Positions 1-12,559 of a DNA stretch of 64,000 nucleotides are shown here, in pieces. The notes under the pieces were generated by a model. That model had not been told where the DNA came from. It searched no databases and was given only the letters and a program-made list of their open reading frames with translations. How positions within the stretch are numbered: the stretch's first letter is position 1; every line of letters begins with the position of its first letter. The position numbers and the translations under genes are program-made. Source of the stretch: Cephalopachus bancanus (Eukaryota > Chordata > Mammalia > Primates > Tarsiidae); assembly GCA_027257055.1 (NCBI GenBank), contig JAPVLO010000153.1, forward strand, positions 1,674,001 through 1,738,000, written 5' to 3'.

Positions 1-1480
1 AACAATCCTCAGCAAAAAAAAAAAAATCAAGGCAGGAGGTATTACATTGCCAGACTTCAAACTTTACTATAAAGCTACAATAATCAAAACAGCTTGGTAT
101 TGGTACAGGAGCAGGCATATAGACCAATGGAATAGAATTGAGATTCCAGAAGCAAAACCTCAATTTCTCAACCAACTCATCTTCGACAAAGCCTCCACTA
201 CCTACCACTGGGGAGAGGAGAACCTATTCAGTAAATGGTGCTGGGAAAACTGGCTGACCACATGCGGAAGACTCAGACAAGACCCCTATCTATCCCCATA
301 CACAAAAAGTAACTCTAAATGGATCAGAGGACTAAATGTAAAACCTCAAATCATAAGAATCTTAGAAAATGCAGGACACACCCTTATGGAAATTGAAACT
401 GGCATTCAATTTCTGAGCAATACCCGAAATGCACGGGCCATAAGAGATAAGATAGACAAGTGGGACTTCATTAAACTGACAAGCTTCTGCAAAGTCAAAG
501 AAACCATCAAGAGAGCAGGGAGACAGCCCACAGACTGGGAAAAAGTATTTGCCAACTCCAGGTCTGACAAAGGCCTAACATCTTGGATCTACAAAGAACT
601 CAAACGTGCTGAAAAGAAAAAAACAAACCACCCCATTATAAAGTGGGCAAAAGATATGGACAGACACTTCTCAAAGGAAGATATCTGAGCAGCCAACAGA
701 CACATGAAGAAATGTTCGACTTCACTAATCATCAAGGAGATGCAAATCAAAACCACACTGAGATACCACCTAACTCCAGTCAGAATCACAATTATCAATA
801 ACTCAAAAAATAGCAGATGCTGGAGGGAATGTGGTGAAAAGAGAACACTACTACACTGTTGGTGGGAGTGTAAACTAGTGCAACCTCTGTGGAAAGCAGT
901 GTGGCAATTCCTAAAAGCTCTAAATATCGACCTCCCATATGACCCCGCAATCCCCCTACTGGGAATATACCCTAAAGAACTCAAATCAGTCTATCAAAAA
1001 GATACCTGCACACGAATGTTTATCGCAGCATTGTTCACAATAGCAAGAACCTGGAAGCAACCATGCTGTCCATCAAAAGAGGACTGGATTAAAAAAATAT
1101 GGTACATATACATGATGGAATACTATGCAGCCATAAACAAAGAACAAAATCATGAATTTCACAGCAACCTGGATGAAACTAGAGTCTATAATACTGAGTG
1201 ACCTCTCACAGAAACAAAGATCAGAGTATCACATGTTCTCACTCATATAGTGGACCTTGAACATCTATCATAATACTATAAGAAAAGGACTGACAGTGGT
1301 GGGGAACTATGGGGGAGGTAGGGAGGGGAAGAGAGGTGGGACTAACAGTAGTCAATATCTGTCTGGGGACGGGGAGACACCCCTTATTAACAAGGGTGCC
1401 TGAATAATGCACATTTGTATATCTAACCCTTAACTGTACCTCACAATTTTATAATAAAAAATATGTTTAAACAAAAAAAA
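1..1480 (+). mobile_element. L1 LINE, ORF2 C-terminal part and 3' UTR
   Basis: The frame from base 2 to 1201 encodes the C-terminal third of L1 ORF2. It includes [10 protein letters not shown], the WCWENW block, HFSKEDI, the cysteine-rich segment [18 protein letters not shown] (819-875) and [16 protein letters not shown]. One in-frame TGA at 686-688 breaks it, and the frame continues unchanged after it. That suggests a single point mutation, possibly CGA to TGA. The ORF ends at the TGA at 1199-1201. The 3' UTR contains a G-rich purine tract at about 1298-1345, then a terminal AATAAAAAATA near 1453 and an A-rich tail. The 5' part lies off the window, so length and target duplication are unknown. 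Low damage suggests a lineage-specific, fairly young copy. Confidence 0.95.
2..1201 (+). pseudogene. L1 ORF2 remnant with one nonsense codon
   Basis: This is the endonuclease/reverse-transcriptase polyprotein of L1. Only the region after the RT core and the C-terminal zinc-knuckle-like Cys/His segment are inside the window. It is in one frame throughout except for TGA at 686-688, so a truncated product is expected if it is expressed. It is embedded in the L1 at 1-1480. Confidence 0.9.
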
Positions 1481-2894
1481 GACTGAAGTTTACATATAAG
1501 AATAAATACACAGTTTTTTATTTAAAAATTCTCATTTCTTTGCCTTCAGTTTCTAGGTTTACAAAAGACCTTACAGTCCTTTTTTTACTTCTCATCCTTC
1601 TGTTTAGGGATAGGAAGGGCTGTATATTACCAGAATTCCTTAGGATTCTCCAACCTAGTACTTGTAACAACTATATACAAAGAGCAGACCCCAGGGTTCC
1701 TGGGTCTGTGTGTTATTCAAAATAACTTGCCACAAGGGAGAAAAGTCTTTTAAGCCTCATGTTTTACCTGAGAAATAGAAGTAAAAGCAAAAATTTCCCT
1801 CTTCTCCTTAATGTGAGTGTGAATGTGTTTTAAATGAAAATAGTTTCTTCCTCCTTCGAATATCAGGTAAAATTGATATTCCAGAAATAAAAGTCATGCA
1901 TATTGCCTTATCTTCTAGAACACTATACTGTCATGTACCTATATATTACAGTTAAAAAAAAAAAAACCCCAAGTCATTCTAGACAATTTTTTTCCCCTAA
2001 TGATAAAGAGGCAGTTACATTTACTGTCGAATTATTTGATAGGGCTTGATTTCAGACATGTGAATATGCCATTTGAATTCTGAAAATGAATACCTAGATA
2101 ATTACTACTTACTGTTGGTAAGTAATGAGATGAAATAACACATAAGGATATTTTTCTTTGGCCTATATGTCCTAATCTCTAAAATCCTGCTCAGTCTGCT
2201 TGGCCAATCTTATATATACACCAGCTCAGGCAAGTTTTCCTGGTCGCCCTCCTAGTATATCTTTGGTCGCATTGCCCAAATACTCCTTGCTCCTTGGGTA
2301 AGCCCAACCATCATAGGTTTGTACAGCATAGACCCGTGCCATAGCTTGACAGCTTTTTGATGGCAGCACTCTCCTAATCTTCAGGGGAAAGATCAGTAAA
2401 CTCATTTGCAGCAATTAGCTCCTAATCAAAGAGTAGTTAATATTAATGTGTTATTCTAGTTCGGGATTTTTTTTTCCTCCCTTGGGATTTCTCTCGGAGG
2501 CCTGATTGCTACCTTCTGTTGATTCTTTAGTTACAAACTCTATCTTCTTGCCTTGTTGGGTAGAACAACGGGCAAGGGAGTGTTTACTCAGTCTGACCAA
2601 ACTCCACCCGCCCCCCCCCCAATTCTTGGTATTTAGTCAAGTGTCATCATCTGCTTCTGGCTCCTAGTTCCTGGAGTGGAAAGTAGGAAGGAGGAAGCTG
2701 ACTCAAGAACAAGCTGGGGCTTCTGAGTAGACATGTTCCATCATCTTGTCCACCCAACTACAATGAGGGAAGCTCTTTGTGTAATGAAGGCTTCAGCAAT
2801 GGAATGCTCTTCTAGGATAATGACCATCTTTAATGAGGTCATTCTTAATGAGGGGTGGAAATGGGTATTCCTTCTTGGGACTCTTAGGCAACCC

Positions 2895-3010
2895 ACAATG
2901 GGTAATAATAATAATTGTCATTTAGAGAGCCCTACAATTTACAAAGTACTGCTATGTCACTATTTCACTTGATTGTCATAATAGCCTAGCAAGGGATGTC
3001 CCCAAAGGAA
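2895..3010 (-). repeat. MIR-like fragment
   Basis: ACAATTTACAAAGTACTG followed by CACTTGATTGTCATAATAGCC resembles the reverse of the MIR/L2 3' core. It is diverged and short. Confidence 0.35.
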
Positions 3011-4317
3011 TAATAGAAACCTAAGTTTTGGTCACAGCTTTGCAAAGAAGAGAGAGAAATCTACTAGATCAACCTCGTTGTTCTTGTCCTCGTTCTTGTC
3101 ATGATTCATGAATGTCAGAGTTCTTCGTTGATAATTGGTTCTGGTTCTGGGAAGTATCTGTTGCTCATATTGGATTAATTGGTATCTCATTCTTACTTGC
3201 AAGCTTTTCATCCCTGCAAAAGGTGAATTATTCATCTTTTATGCTGCGGAGCTGTACTGCAGTTTAGATGTAGGAGAACTGCTTTCAGTCCCACTGATGT
3301 CTTTTGAAGTTTAGTTCCATGACTTACTGAAGCAGAGATCTTAGACAAGGGCAAAAGAACATGATGGCTCTTGAACTTTCTCAACCTGCCAGATCCTTTC
3401 TCTCATGGAAATATGCACCACAGAGTTAACTCCCAAATTATCAAAACTAGCATTTTCCTTTTATACCAGCCCAGCTCTATCCTTGGCTTTGGTCCTACAC
3501 GCCACACTGTGTCCGGCCTTCCATATGCTGGGTTGTGTCACTGTTGAGCAAAAGAGGCTGCTGAGTGGGTTTGGTTGTTTGGAACATCCACTCATTTGGC
3601 CCTGGGCACTACACTGATTTCCCATCTGCTTCTGAGTACAGCTTGGGATCTGGTTCCAATTCTGAAAGTAGGAGAAGGTTTGAGACCCACCCTCACTAAA
3701 CCCTGACTCAACATTGGGTGCCCAGACCTTCCTCCTGGTTTGGGAACTTTAATTCAGTCGAACTCAGCTCAGTTAATCTGGCATTTTTTGAGAAGTATGA
3801 GAATTATATTCTGGTTGAAAATGAACTTGAAGTAAGACCTCTATTTCAGTCAAAGCTGTATGTCCTAGATATTGTTTCTTTTTACCTCTAGGTCTCTCCA
3901 ACCTCCTTTACCTTGTCTTTGGCTCCAGAAAGCTAACGATTATGGGATTCATTAATGGCTTTTTTATTCTCAAGCTTACAGTTGTGTTTGACCAATGGAA
4001 CTATCTCAAGTAGATGTGGGAAAGTGAGGTCAGAATATTTATTCCTCCTAATCTTTGTTTTTGAGCTTTGGGGATAACTGAGTTCCTTCACTGAAGGTCC
4101 TTGTTGCTCTCAAGACTCCTTCATAATAGCCCTCTTTACAGTTTCTAATAACATTCCTGGTTTTTATTCATTGCAGTCTAGGAGTGGTAACATCATAACT
4201 GTTACTAACTTGGAGACACCTCATTATAATATGTAGTTTCCTATACCCCGTTCACATGGTCTTATTATAAATAAACTCTCCTTGAATTATCATAATTGGA
4301 TTGTGTCATCTCTTTTC

Positions 4318-4430
4318 CGCTCTCACCCTACAGATACATTGTGTGATTTTGGGCAAGTTACTTCTCATGACCAGTTACTCCAAATGTAATATAAGAGATT
4401 TTGAGCAGATAATAATATCCCTTCCCACTT
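4318..4430 (+). repeat. MIR-like fragment
   Basis: TTGTGTGATTTTGGGCAAGTTACTTCTC matches the MIR core idea 'tgtgaccttgggcaagttacttaacctctc'. The downstream part decays into AATATAAGAG...ATAATAATATCCC, in the right order for MIR. Confidence 0.5.
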
Positions 4431-4891
4431 TAAATTTGTTTGGCAACAGAGGGACTGCAAAATCTCTGCTTTGGGATCATTGGGTCTCATTGAAGATATT
4501 ACATACACCTATGAAAGGCAGAATGGAATTAATTATCCAAGTGATTAGGATGCATAATCATTGCTCTAAGAATTCAGAAATTGTCAAGGTCAATATGAAC
4601 TGAATAGTAAGAAAAAACATATGGATCTGTCAATAAATTCCACCCCCAACCAAAGAACCACTTTTTTTTTCTTGTCTAGATCCAGGATGAATGTTATATT
4701 CAAAGCATACTCAAGCAGATAGTCTGTCTTGGAACAACTCCAAAAAGCCCACACAGTATTTGCCAATCTTAGACAAGGATTCCTGGAAATTATTTGCTCC
4801 TGAGACTGGGTTCAGCCACATCCCACAATAAAATATAAAACTTCTAGGATTTCTTGACTTGAAATATTCTTTTTTAAAAGCATAGAAAGAG

Positions 4892-4943
4892 CCAGAGTTG
4901 AGAGACTGGAATTCTAACCAGAGTTGAGAGACTGGAATTCTAA
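4892..4943. repeat. perfect 26-bp tandem duplication
   Basis: Two identical 26-bp units lie head to tail (4892-4917 and 4918-4943). Each begins CCAGAGTTGAGAGACTGG. The next two bases, CC, also continue the repeat. Confidence 0.95.
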
Positions 4944-5011
4944 CCTTACTTGTAATTAATTAGCTGTACCTTAATTTTTTAATCTAAAAATAATTTCTAT
5001 ATTATATTTTA

Positions 5012-5538
5012 CAGTAGAACTCCTTATCCATGGGGTACATGTTCCAAGGTCCCTGGTGGATGCCTGAAACCATGAATAGTACCAAACCCATACTTAATTT
5101 TTCTTATACATACATATCTATGACAAAGTTCAATTAAAAAATTAGACACAGTAAGATTAACAATGACTAATATTAAAATGGAACAATCACAACAGCATGC
5201 CAGCATTACTACTTTTGTGTTTGGGGGCCATTATTATGTAAACCAAGCATTACTTGAACACAAGCACTGTGATAAGTGACAGTTGAGCTGCTAGTTGAGA
5301 TGTCCACTAAGTGACTGATGGGTGGATAATGTAGACAGTGGTGATATACTGGACAAATGGATGACTCCTGTCCTTTGAAAAATAGTGGGAGTTTTCATCA
5401 TGCTACTCAGAACAATGAACAATTTAAATTTTATGAATTGTTTATTTCTGGAAATTTTTATTTAATATTTTTGGGCTGCAGTTGACCATGGGTAACTGAA
5501 ATTGTAGAACGCAAAGCCACAGATAAGGAGAACTACTG
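5012..5538. mobile_element. Tigger-type (pogo/Tc1-mariner) MITE, complete
   Basis: Terminal inverted repeats start CAGTAGAACTCCTTATCCATGG on the left. On the right (reverse strand) they read CAGTAGTTCTCCTTATCTGTGG. TA dinucleotides flank both ends (5010-5011 and 5539-5540). The interior has the familiar GGTGGATGCCTGAAACC and GACCATGGGTAACTGAAA segments of Tigger/MER-class non-autonomous elements. No transposase frame is present. It is an old, eutherian-wide type of element. Confidence 0.88.
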
Positions 5539-6409
5539 TATTTGTTACAGGCTACTTTTCCTTTTTTTCCCCTTGAGTCAGAGATATTAGGAACATACAT
5601 AATGATATACAAATAATAACCACCCTCATATCCACCATACAGTTTCAGAAATAAAATATTTCCAATAGAATTGAAATCCACAGTGTATCCTTCATTAGTT
5701 AGATACTTCTCTTTTCCCATCAAAGATAATGCCCACTCCCTCTCTCCTCTCACCTACTCCAATCCAGAGCCAAGGTCAAGACAGACAAATTGCCAACTTT
5801 CTCTGTGGTAGGGAAGTCTCAGTTACATTGGGCTGTAGTGTGAATGCTGCTTGTTCAGTCAGACTTTTCTACTGTGTATCTGTAAATGTCAAAGTCCTAG
5901 ATTTTTGTGTTAGTAAATGTCTTTAAAACATCCACGGCCTTAGGGTTGTCTTTCCTCCAGTGGATTATATCTGTTCCTTGGTTTGGTTTTGATCCTTGTA
6001 GATTTTCCTTATTTTCTTACTAGTTCAGCTGTGCATCTTTAAAATTAAATATTTTAGAAACAAATTTTCCTGTAGCTCCTGGTTTTATTTCTTTTAAAAA
6101 TTTAGTTTATCATATTGTAAAGTGCAGAAATTAGATGTTTTATTGTTCTGAAAATCAAGGGTTACTCATGTTGAGAGTTTGAAAATTTTTCTCCCACTTC
6201 AGAGGCACAGTGACCATTGCCTTAACTAATTATAAAATCAGAAAAAGTATCATGACCAAGGAGCCAACCCAGTTAACCCATATTTGCTGCTAACATTGAC
6301 TTTTAGAAACAAATAATGGAAAAATGAATTAACAGTCCCTTTGCTAGAATTTGCTAGAACTCTTCATTTCAAGATTCTAAAGATAGAGACTATTCTTTTG
6401 AAAACATTT

Positions 6410-6540
6410 ACATGTTTATTAGGTTTGAGTTTATTGAGGTCAGATATTATCTTATATACTTTTACATCTCTTATAATGTTTAGTACGTTTCCTTTCGCAT
6501 TGCAGGTGTTCAGTACATATTTGCTCATTTGATTTGAATT
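6410..6540 (+). repeat. L2-like 3' end fragment
   Basis: AATGTTTAGTACG...GGTGTTCAGTACATATTTGCTCATTTGATTTGA parallels the L2 terminus (tagcacagtgcctggcac...gctcaataaatgtttgttgaatgaa). It is strongly diverged. Confidence 0.4.
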
Positions 6541-7680
6541 GACTCTTCCAAGTTCAGAGCAGAAACAAAATGGTCCTAATATTTCTTCTTTCTTTGTCTG
6601 ACCTAGCAGTGTAATTGAGCCAGCTCACAACCATCCTTTCTTTATGTTCCACAGAATTTGTGACTTTTATGATCTAATCTTGGCCTCATTCACTTTAAAA
6701 GTATTTGTTTGGCTTGTATAAATGTAAGTAACTTGTAACTAGGCAATTTGTAAAAACTGATTTGCAATTTTGTGTAATATTAACTCCCAAGTTAAATACA
6801 AATACCAATACATGTAATACAATAAATGACAGGGTTTATTTTATGTTTTGTTTTTATTTCAACCTAGGATCATTAAAAAATGACTGGTTGTCATGGGAGA
6901 TCATTCCAACACTCACTATTTCTCTTTTCTTAAAGAAACCAAAAATGAGTACAAGCATAGGGTATGAATTTGACCACAATTCAAACCTAGTCTAAACAAT
7001 TCCTATCGGAAGACAATACAAATAGCCCTGTATAATAAAAAGATTCTACGTATTTTTAAGAAATAAAACAATGGTTAGAGATGTGTTTGTGTCTGTGTGT
7101 GCTCTAAATGATGTGCTGCCAAGTCCAGATGATATTAAGGCCTTTTGGCATTGGAGGGATATTTGAGGTGAGATTTTGAGTAACTAGAGATAAGAAGTAG
7201 GGACTGGCAGATAGAAAATAATATAAAGAGATGTGAAGCATCAAGGTTGAAGGGCAGACTGAAAAGAGATATGTGATTGGAAAAGGGTCATGATCAAGGG
7301 TGAGTGGTGAAGGAACCCATTGCCATTGTTATTGCACACTAACAGCTCCCTGACTTCCACAGTCAGCTTCTAGTGCTCTTTACTTCTCTAAGGTAGTTAC
7401 ATGACTCTGAGACAAGACAGGAAGAAGTAATAAAGTAGAGGAGGAGAAAGAGTGTAAGTTACCTTCTAACAAATGAGACTACTGAGTTTGTGATAATTTA
7501 TTATAACAAATATAGGAAGTGATTCATTTCAATATAATTTATGTAAGAAGAAACTTAGAAATATATACTAATAGAGAACTTGTTAATCTATAGGTATTTT
7601 GTAGCATAGCGCAATCATTTAAAATAATTGAAGACTACTAATACTGTGGAAAAATGATTATATGATCCAATGAATTTCAA

Positions 7681-7706
7681 ATACATACATATATATATAT
7701 ATATAT
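7681..7706. repeat. (TA)n microsatellite
   Basis: ATACATACAT leads into about eight uninterrupted AT units. Confidence 0.9.
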
Positions 7707-9229
7707 CCATGACAATATTCTATATAACCAAAACTATTGCAAAAAAATAATGCTTTATAAAAACATGTACTTTGGGTGAGTGGTATGACAATGTTTTTAT
7801 GCCATGTAAGATTTATGGAACAAAATATCATGTAGCATTAAGATGATACTGTTCAGGTCCAATTGTGTTACCTCTGTTCTAGTTTTTAGAAACTAGTGAC
7901 TGTATGTGTGTGCCAGTTCTAAAGCCATTTTTTATTATCCTAGCTCTGCTGTAAAGTTAGAAAGCAAGAGAAAATATGTTCTCTACATATCCAATCTCAA
8001 ATTCAAGGCTAAAGAAGAGAAAGGAGATTGGAAGGAAGAGTAAAGAAATAATACCCAACTCAAACACTTCTTTGATAAGAAAAGATTCGGCTATTGGCAA
8101 GAAGTAGTGTTTTGTGAGGGCATCACAGAATCAAAGACTTGTGTTTCAAGGAGATGTTCTTTCTGTAGCACAAACATGATTAAGGGTAATGTGTTATTTC
8201 AGATTTTCATTATCATAAAAGAAAAAACAAATAGTGCCAGACATACAAGAACAAAGATAAATAGGCTTCAGGTGCCTTCTTGGCTCTCAAATCTAAGAGA
8301 ATTTATGAATTTAACTGTTTGTCATGTTTCATATTTGTTTTCTTCTTAGAGGGAAAACAAAATAGAGTTATTTTCCTTCAGAATAGTTGGTTTTAATGAC
8401 ATGGATTTGATTTTATCTGATCTGCCCTCTCTTTTGCCCAGGCTATTCATTCTGTCAGCCTAGGTAACAAAAGCTACTCCTGTGGTTACATGTATTCCAG
8501 ACTGCCCCAAACTCTAGTGTCTTCCCACAACCAGGAGGCTTCATTGGAGAAGCCAGAGGAAAAAGTGACATTAAAAACATATCAGCATCTTATACGATTA
8601 GTTCTACAAAGAAAGGGGGAAGACCAGCCTTACTGTGTAGCAACTACATCACCCTTGCCAGGTACCTTTTCTTTCCTTATGCTTCATGTTACCTGTATAT
8701 GGCACTGATTCTAATTTGCTTCTCTTTCAATAGCTGCTATTGATAGTGTTAGGTCCCTGTCACAAGAATTAAACTGTTGGGGGGAAAGATGATGGTCATC
8801 GAGTAAACTGTCCTACACTTGAGCCCCCTACAGGTGCCTGAGTTGAGAAAAATTTACCAGTTGGGTATCAAAAATATATATGTATATACTCTTAGTAAGA
8901 ATCTAAAATGGCATATCCATAGGAGGCAGAAACTTCGAGAACTAGTGAGGCTTGGCGTTGCCACATCTGGTACAGGAAGGGAAACTCATAGTTCAGGGAA
9001 TCAAAGAAGGAGAAGGTTTTAGAGCACATTTGTCTAGCTAGAGGACCCCCCAAAACTTTGGCAATATTTTCTTTCAGTAGCTCTAAGAGCTTTTGACAAC
9101 CATGGTATTTGTAATCTTTTGGTGCAATTCATATTCATTATTTCATTCATTCAGCCAGTATTTGGTGAGAACCTACTATATGCCAGGCACTTAGTGCTCA
9201 ATGTTAACAAGGTAGAGATTATAGTTCAC

Positions 9230-9375
9230 AATGATAACAAAACTAATATTTCTTGAATATTTTCTATAAGATCTATGTTTACTGCTCATCACTTATTTTA
9301 TAATCCTTATAAGTAGATAGTATTTTCAGTCTTACCTACAGATGAGGATATTGAAATTTAGAGAGATATAACGAT
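9230..9375 (-). repeat. MIR-like fragment
   Basis: TCACTTATTTTATAATCCTTATAAGTAGATAGTATTTTCAG...CAGATGAGGATATTGAAATTTAGAGAG follows the reverse MIR consensus (ctcatttaatcctcacaacaacc...acagatgaggaaactgaggc). Confidence 0.6.
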
Positions 9376-9379
9376 AATA

Positions 9380-10060
9380 TTTTATGCAACGAATATTTAT
9401 GAAGTATCTTTTATGTGCCAGTTGCTGCGCCTTATGCTTGGGGACACAATAGTGAGCAAGATAGGTTCAATTCTTATTCTCATGTAACTTAAATGCTAGT
9501 GGGGAAAGATAAACAATAAGCAAATAAGTAACTAAATAAAATGAAACTTGAAACTAGTGATAAATTCTCTGAAGAGAATACAACTAGATAATGTGATAGA
9601 GACTGGCAGGCAGCAGGAAAGGTTGAATGAGTTAGATACATTAGATACAGGAAGGTTTATTTAAGAAGTTGGCATTTAGGTTGAAACTTAAGTGAAATGG
9701 TACCAGTCATGCACACAATTGCAAACAGAATATTGCAGGCAGAAGGATTAGCAAATGCAGGGGCTAAGCTGGTATGAGTTTAGTGTATTCAATAAGCACA
9801 AAGAAATCTGGTGTTACTGGGCACAGTGGCTCTTGCCTGTAGTACCAGCTACTTGGGAAGCTCAGGCGGGGTAATCACTTGAGCCCAGGAGTTCCAGGCT
9901 GCAGTGAATTATGATCATGTCACTACACTCCAGCCTGGGCCACAGAGCAAGACCCAATTTTAAAATAATAATCATGATAATAATAATAAAGCTTGGTGTG
10001 ACTAGAGCCCAGCCAGCAAAGGGAGAGTAGCCCACTTTAAGTGACCTTAGGACCCTGGGC
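9380..10060. repeat. old dispersed mammalian repeat, family not assigned, split by FRAM
   Basis: The motif order is TATGTGCCAGTTGCTG...GGGGACACAATAGTGAGCAAGA, CTAGTGGGGAAAGATAAACAATAAGC, GGCATTTAGGTTGAAACTTAAG, AAATGCAGGGGCTAAG, AGCTTGGTGTGACTAGAG. I know it as a common ancient dispersed mammalian repeat, but I cannot name the family with certainty. It continues after the Alu monomer, which shows that the monomer inserted into it. Confidence 0.5.
9818..9962 (+). mobile_element. FRAM-type free Alu/7SL monomer
   Basis: The order GGGCACAGTGGCTCTTGCC, GTACCAGCTACTTGGGA, GAGCCCAGGAGTTCCAGGCTGCAGTGA, ATGATCATG, CACTCCAGCCTGGGCCACAGAGCAAGACCC is one 7SL-like monomer with no left arm. The tail becomes AATAATAATCATGATAATAATAATAA. 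A degenerate target duplication is likely, AATCTGGTGTTACT against AAGCTTGGTGTGACT. These fossils predate dimeric Alus. Confidence 0.85.
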
Positions 10061-10099
10061 TAAAAGCTACTAAAGTCTCCTGGGAGTCCAATTCCTCCA

Positions 10100-12555
10100 A
10101 CTTCACAGAGCATATTTGAGGGCAGCGAATGGGAGATTAGATAGGTTGTTATGCAAAATAGATTTTCTTATGTTGTCTCAGATAAAGCACATCTCTCTTT
10201 TAGATCAAGACTATTTTATCCTCCTTAGGCTATCTAGGCCCTTGGGACCTGGAGGTAAAAGAGAATGCCACAGAAAATAGTGTTTTCTTCTGGTACTCTC
10301 CCAAATTATTTGCCAACAGACATATCCCTTTTTAAATTTTTTTCTGGACTCTGCTAAAATTGCCAAGGCCAATATTGTTTAAAAAGTATGTCATTTTTCT
10401 TCCTCATCTTTGCCACATTTCTTTGATGGGCACACCCTTGTCTTCTCTTTCTTATTATTTAGTCATTCTTGATTCCTTTTTCTCCCTGACTCACTTCATC
10501 TGAAAGGTAATCATTATACACCCACAAATATAGACATTTGAAGGATAGTGCACCATGGCAGCCTGAAGGACAAAAGGGATCAAGGCTTACTTATGCTCAG
10601 AAATGCCTTGCTTTATTCTTACAGCCATGAATATGTGTTTGATTTATTAATTACTATATTCAGATTGACTTCCAAAGTTCTTGGGACTATTAATAAATAA
10701 ATGACCTCAGAAAGTTTATTAAAATAAATGTTTCATCATTAAACTTATTATTGAGTGTAGTAATCTTTTTATTAAAAGAAAGATCAGTTCAAACTTTTTG
10801 TGTGACACAGCAAAGTATTCAGCCAACAACATGGGTGTTATGACATCTCCCCAAACTTGGAATGTCCTCATATAACCATAACTCAAATGATATTAGCAGA
10901 GATGTGTGCATCACATGTATGTTTATGTGTCTGTGTGTATGCATGATGTGATTTTGTGCATGTTCACGTGTATGTGTGCATGTGTGTGTGACTGAAAGGA
11001 TAGAGACAGAGTGGAGAAGCACAGAAACTCAGGACTGGGGTGAAAAGGCAATGTAATGGGTAGTCGCTGAGCAGGAAAATGCCTATATTAGCTAAATACC
11101 TCACTATTCAAAGTGTGGCCCTTGAAACAGCAGCGCTGATAATATCTGGGTCTCATAATTATTTTTCTGACAGCCCTATTGATAATCTTTAAAAAAATAA
11201 ATTCATATAAAAAGGAGGCATAATAGTTTCACCAAGGATAGCAATTGTAATGGGCTCTTTTTTCTGCCCCTTGATCTGGATACTGCTGCTCTTAAGTGAT
11301 TCTGTTACTTTACCTATTGGTGTAAGAAGATGACCCAGCAAGTTGACAAAAATTGTAATGATTACTGAGCTTCTCTACTCCTTGGAGTTATCAGTATAAT
11401 AAGACTTCTCAAATTTAGCATCTAGGATCCTAAATCAAAAGATTTAAGTAAGAAAATCAACCTCCTTTACATTTGTTTACTGTTTCTGAGATGTACTGAG
11501 GAGGAAATGTTACACAATATAAAAGAGACAGATTTACCCAAAGAGAAATCACAGCATGACTACTTTGGTTTTTTCCTTTACAAAAGGATTAATCTCAGTG
11601 TTTCATGAGATATATTGGGTTTAATTTAATATTCAAAACATATATTTCCTTCATTTATGTCAAGAGAAATATGTTTAAGTTGCAAATACATGGTTTTTTA
11701 TTATCTCTTCAATTCTAGAAGTGTTTTGGTTGTTGATACATATTGTGAATTATCTGTGATAACATAAAATTTCTTTTATTGTTCACCAAGACCCAGTCAT
11801 ATGCTGGAAGACCAAGGCAAGGTTATGTGTCAGAAATAAGGAATGATCCTTTCTGCCCAAGAGTTAGTCTTTCTCTCCAAAACATCCAAATAACTGATCA
11901 GTTTAATCAGTAGAGTAAGCAAAAATTGAAACAATTAATTGTAGGTTGTCAGGCAAGGACCAAGTGATTAATTTTGAAAGTTTTTTATTTTTCTGTCAGC
12001 TTGAACACCATGTAGTCACAATTGGAGAGAACTAATTGCATTCCAAACCAAGTTAAAGTGCTTTGAGATTTAATCTTGTTTTTATAATCTATATATGTTT
12101 TTTCTTCCATTATAGTTAGAAACCAAGATTAGATTTTATTTCTTTCAAGTGCTACCAGGAACGGGGCAGTACCTATCCACCTGCAGAGAGGACCATGTAC
12201 TGAGGTTGGAGTCCCATATACTATCAGTCAACTTTGAAGCTTCTCAAGGCCAGAGTCCACACAAAGGGTCGTGTTTAGGAATTTAGTACAAGGTAACAAC
12301 AAGGTAACGGAATGGAGCTAGCGAATGAGTACTCTGGGGACAGCAGTACTAGGGGAATACTGACAGGTGGACAGATTCAGCAGATGACCAGTCTAGCATT
12401 TAGTGATGGGACTTCAGTCTTGGGGATGACAAAAGCAAATAGTATAAAAGCAATAGTTCCTTTAGAGTAGTTGAATACTCAAAAAAATTACCAATTCAAA
12501 AGTCCTGTTAATGAAAATTAGACAGAAATCAAGGGAAATTTATTAATGAATACCA
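10100..12555. other. unassigned intron
   Basis: No exon or clear repeat is recognised. A TG-rich low-complexity stretch lies at about 10905-10990. Confidence 0.45.
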
Positions 12556-12559
12556 GTGT

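Larger units (their letters stand above)
1481..4890. other. unassigned intron, mostly unique or very old sequence
   Basis: No gene, exon or clear young repeat is visible here. A C-run lies at about 2607-2619. MIR-like traces at 2895-3010 and 4318-4430 are listed separately. Confidence 0.5.
5541..9125. other. unassigned intron
   Basis: No exon is seen. It is AT-rich with a short TA microsatellite, an L2-like 3' end near 6410-6540 and low-complexity stretches. The segment at about 7120-7320 faintly resembles the purine-rich old repeats seen at 9380-10060 and 12560-13430. Confidence 0.45.

Noticed and set aside
589..984. 131-codon minus-strand frame
   Set aside because: It is the shadow of L1 ORF2 on the opposite strand.
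2226..2414. 62-codon minus frame that looked protein-like
   Set aside because: I could not match it to any gene family or viral remnant. It is too short to support as a pseudogene.
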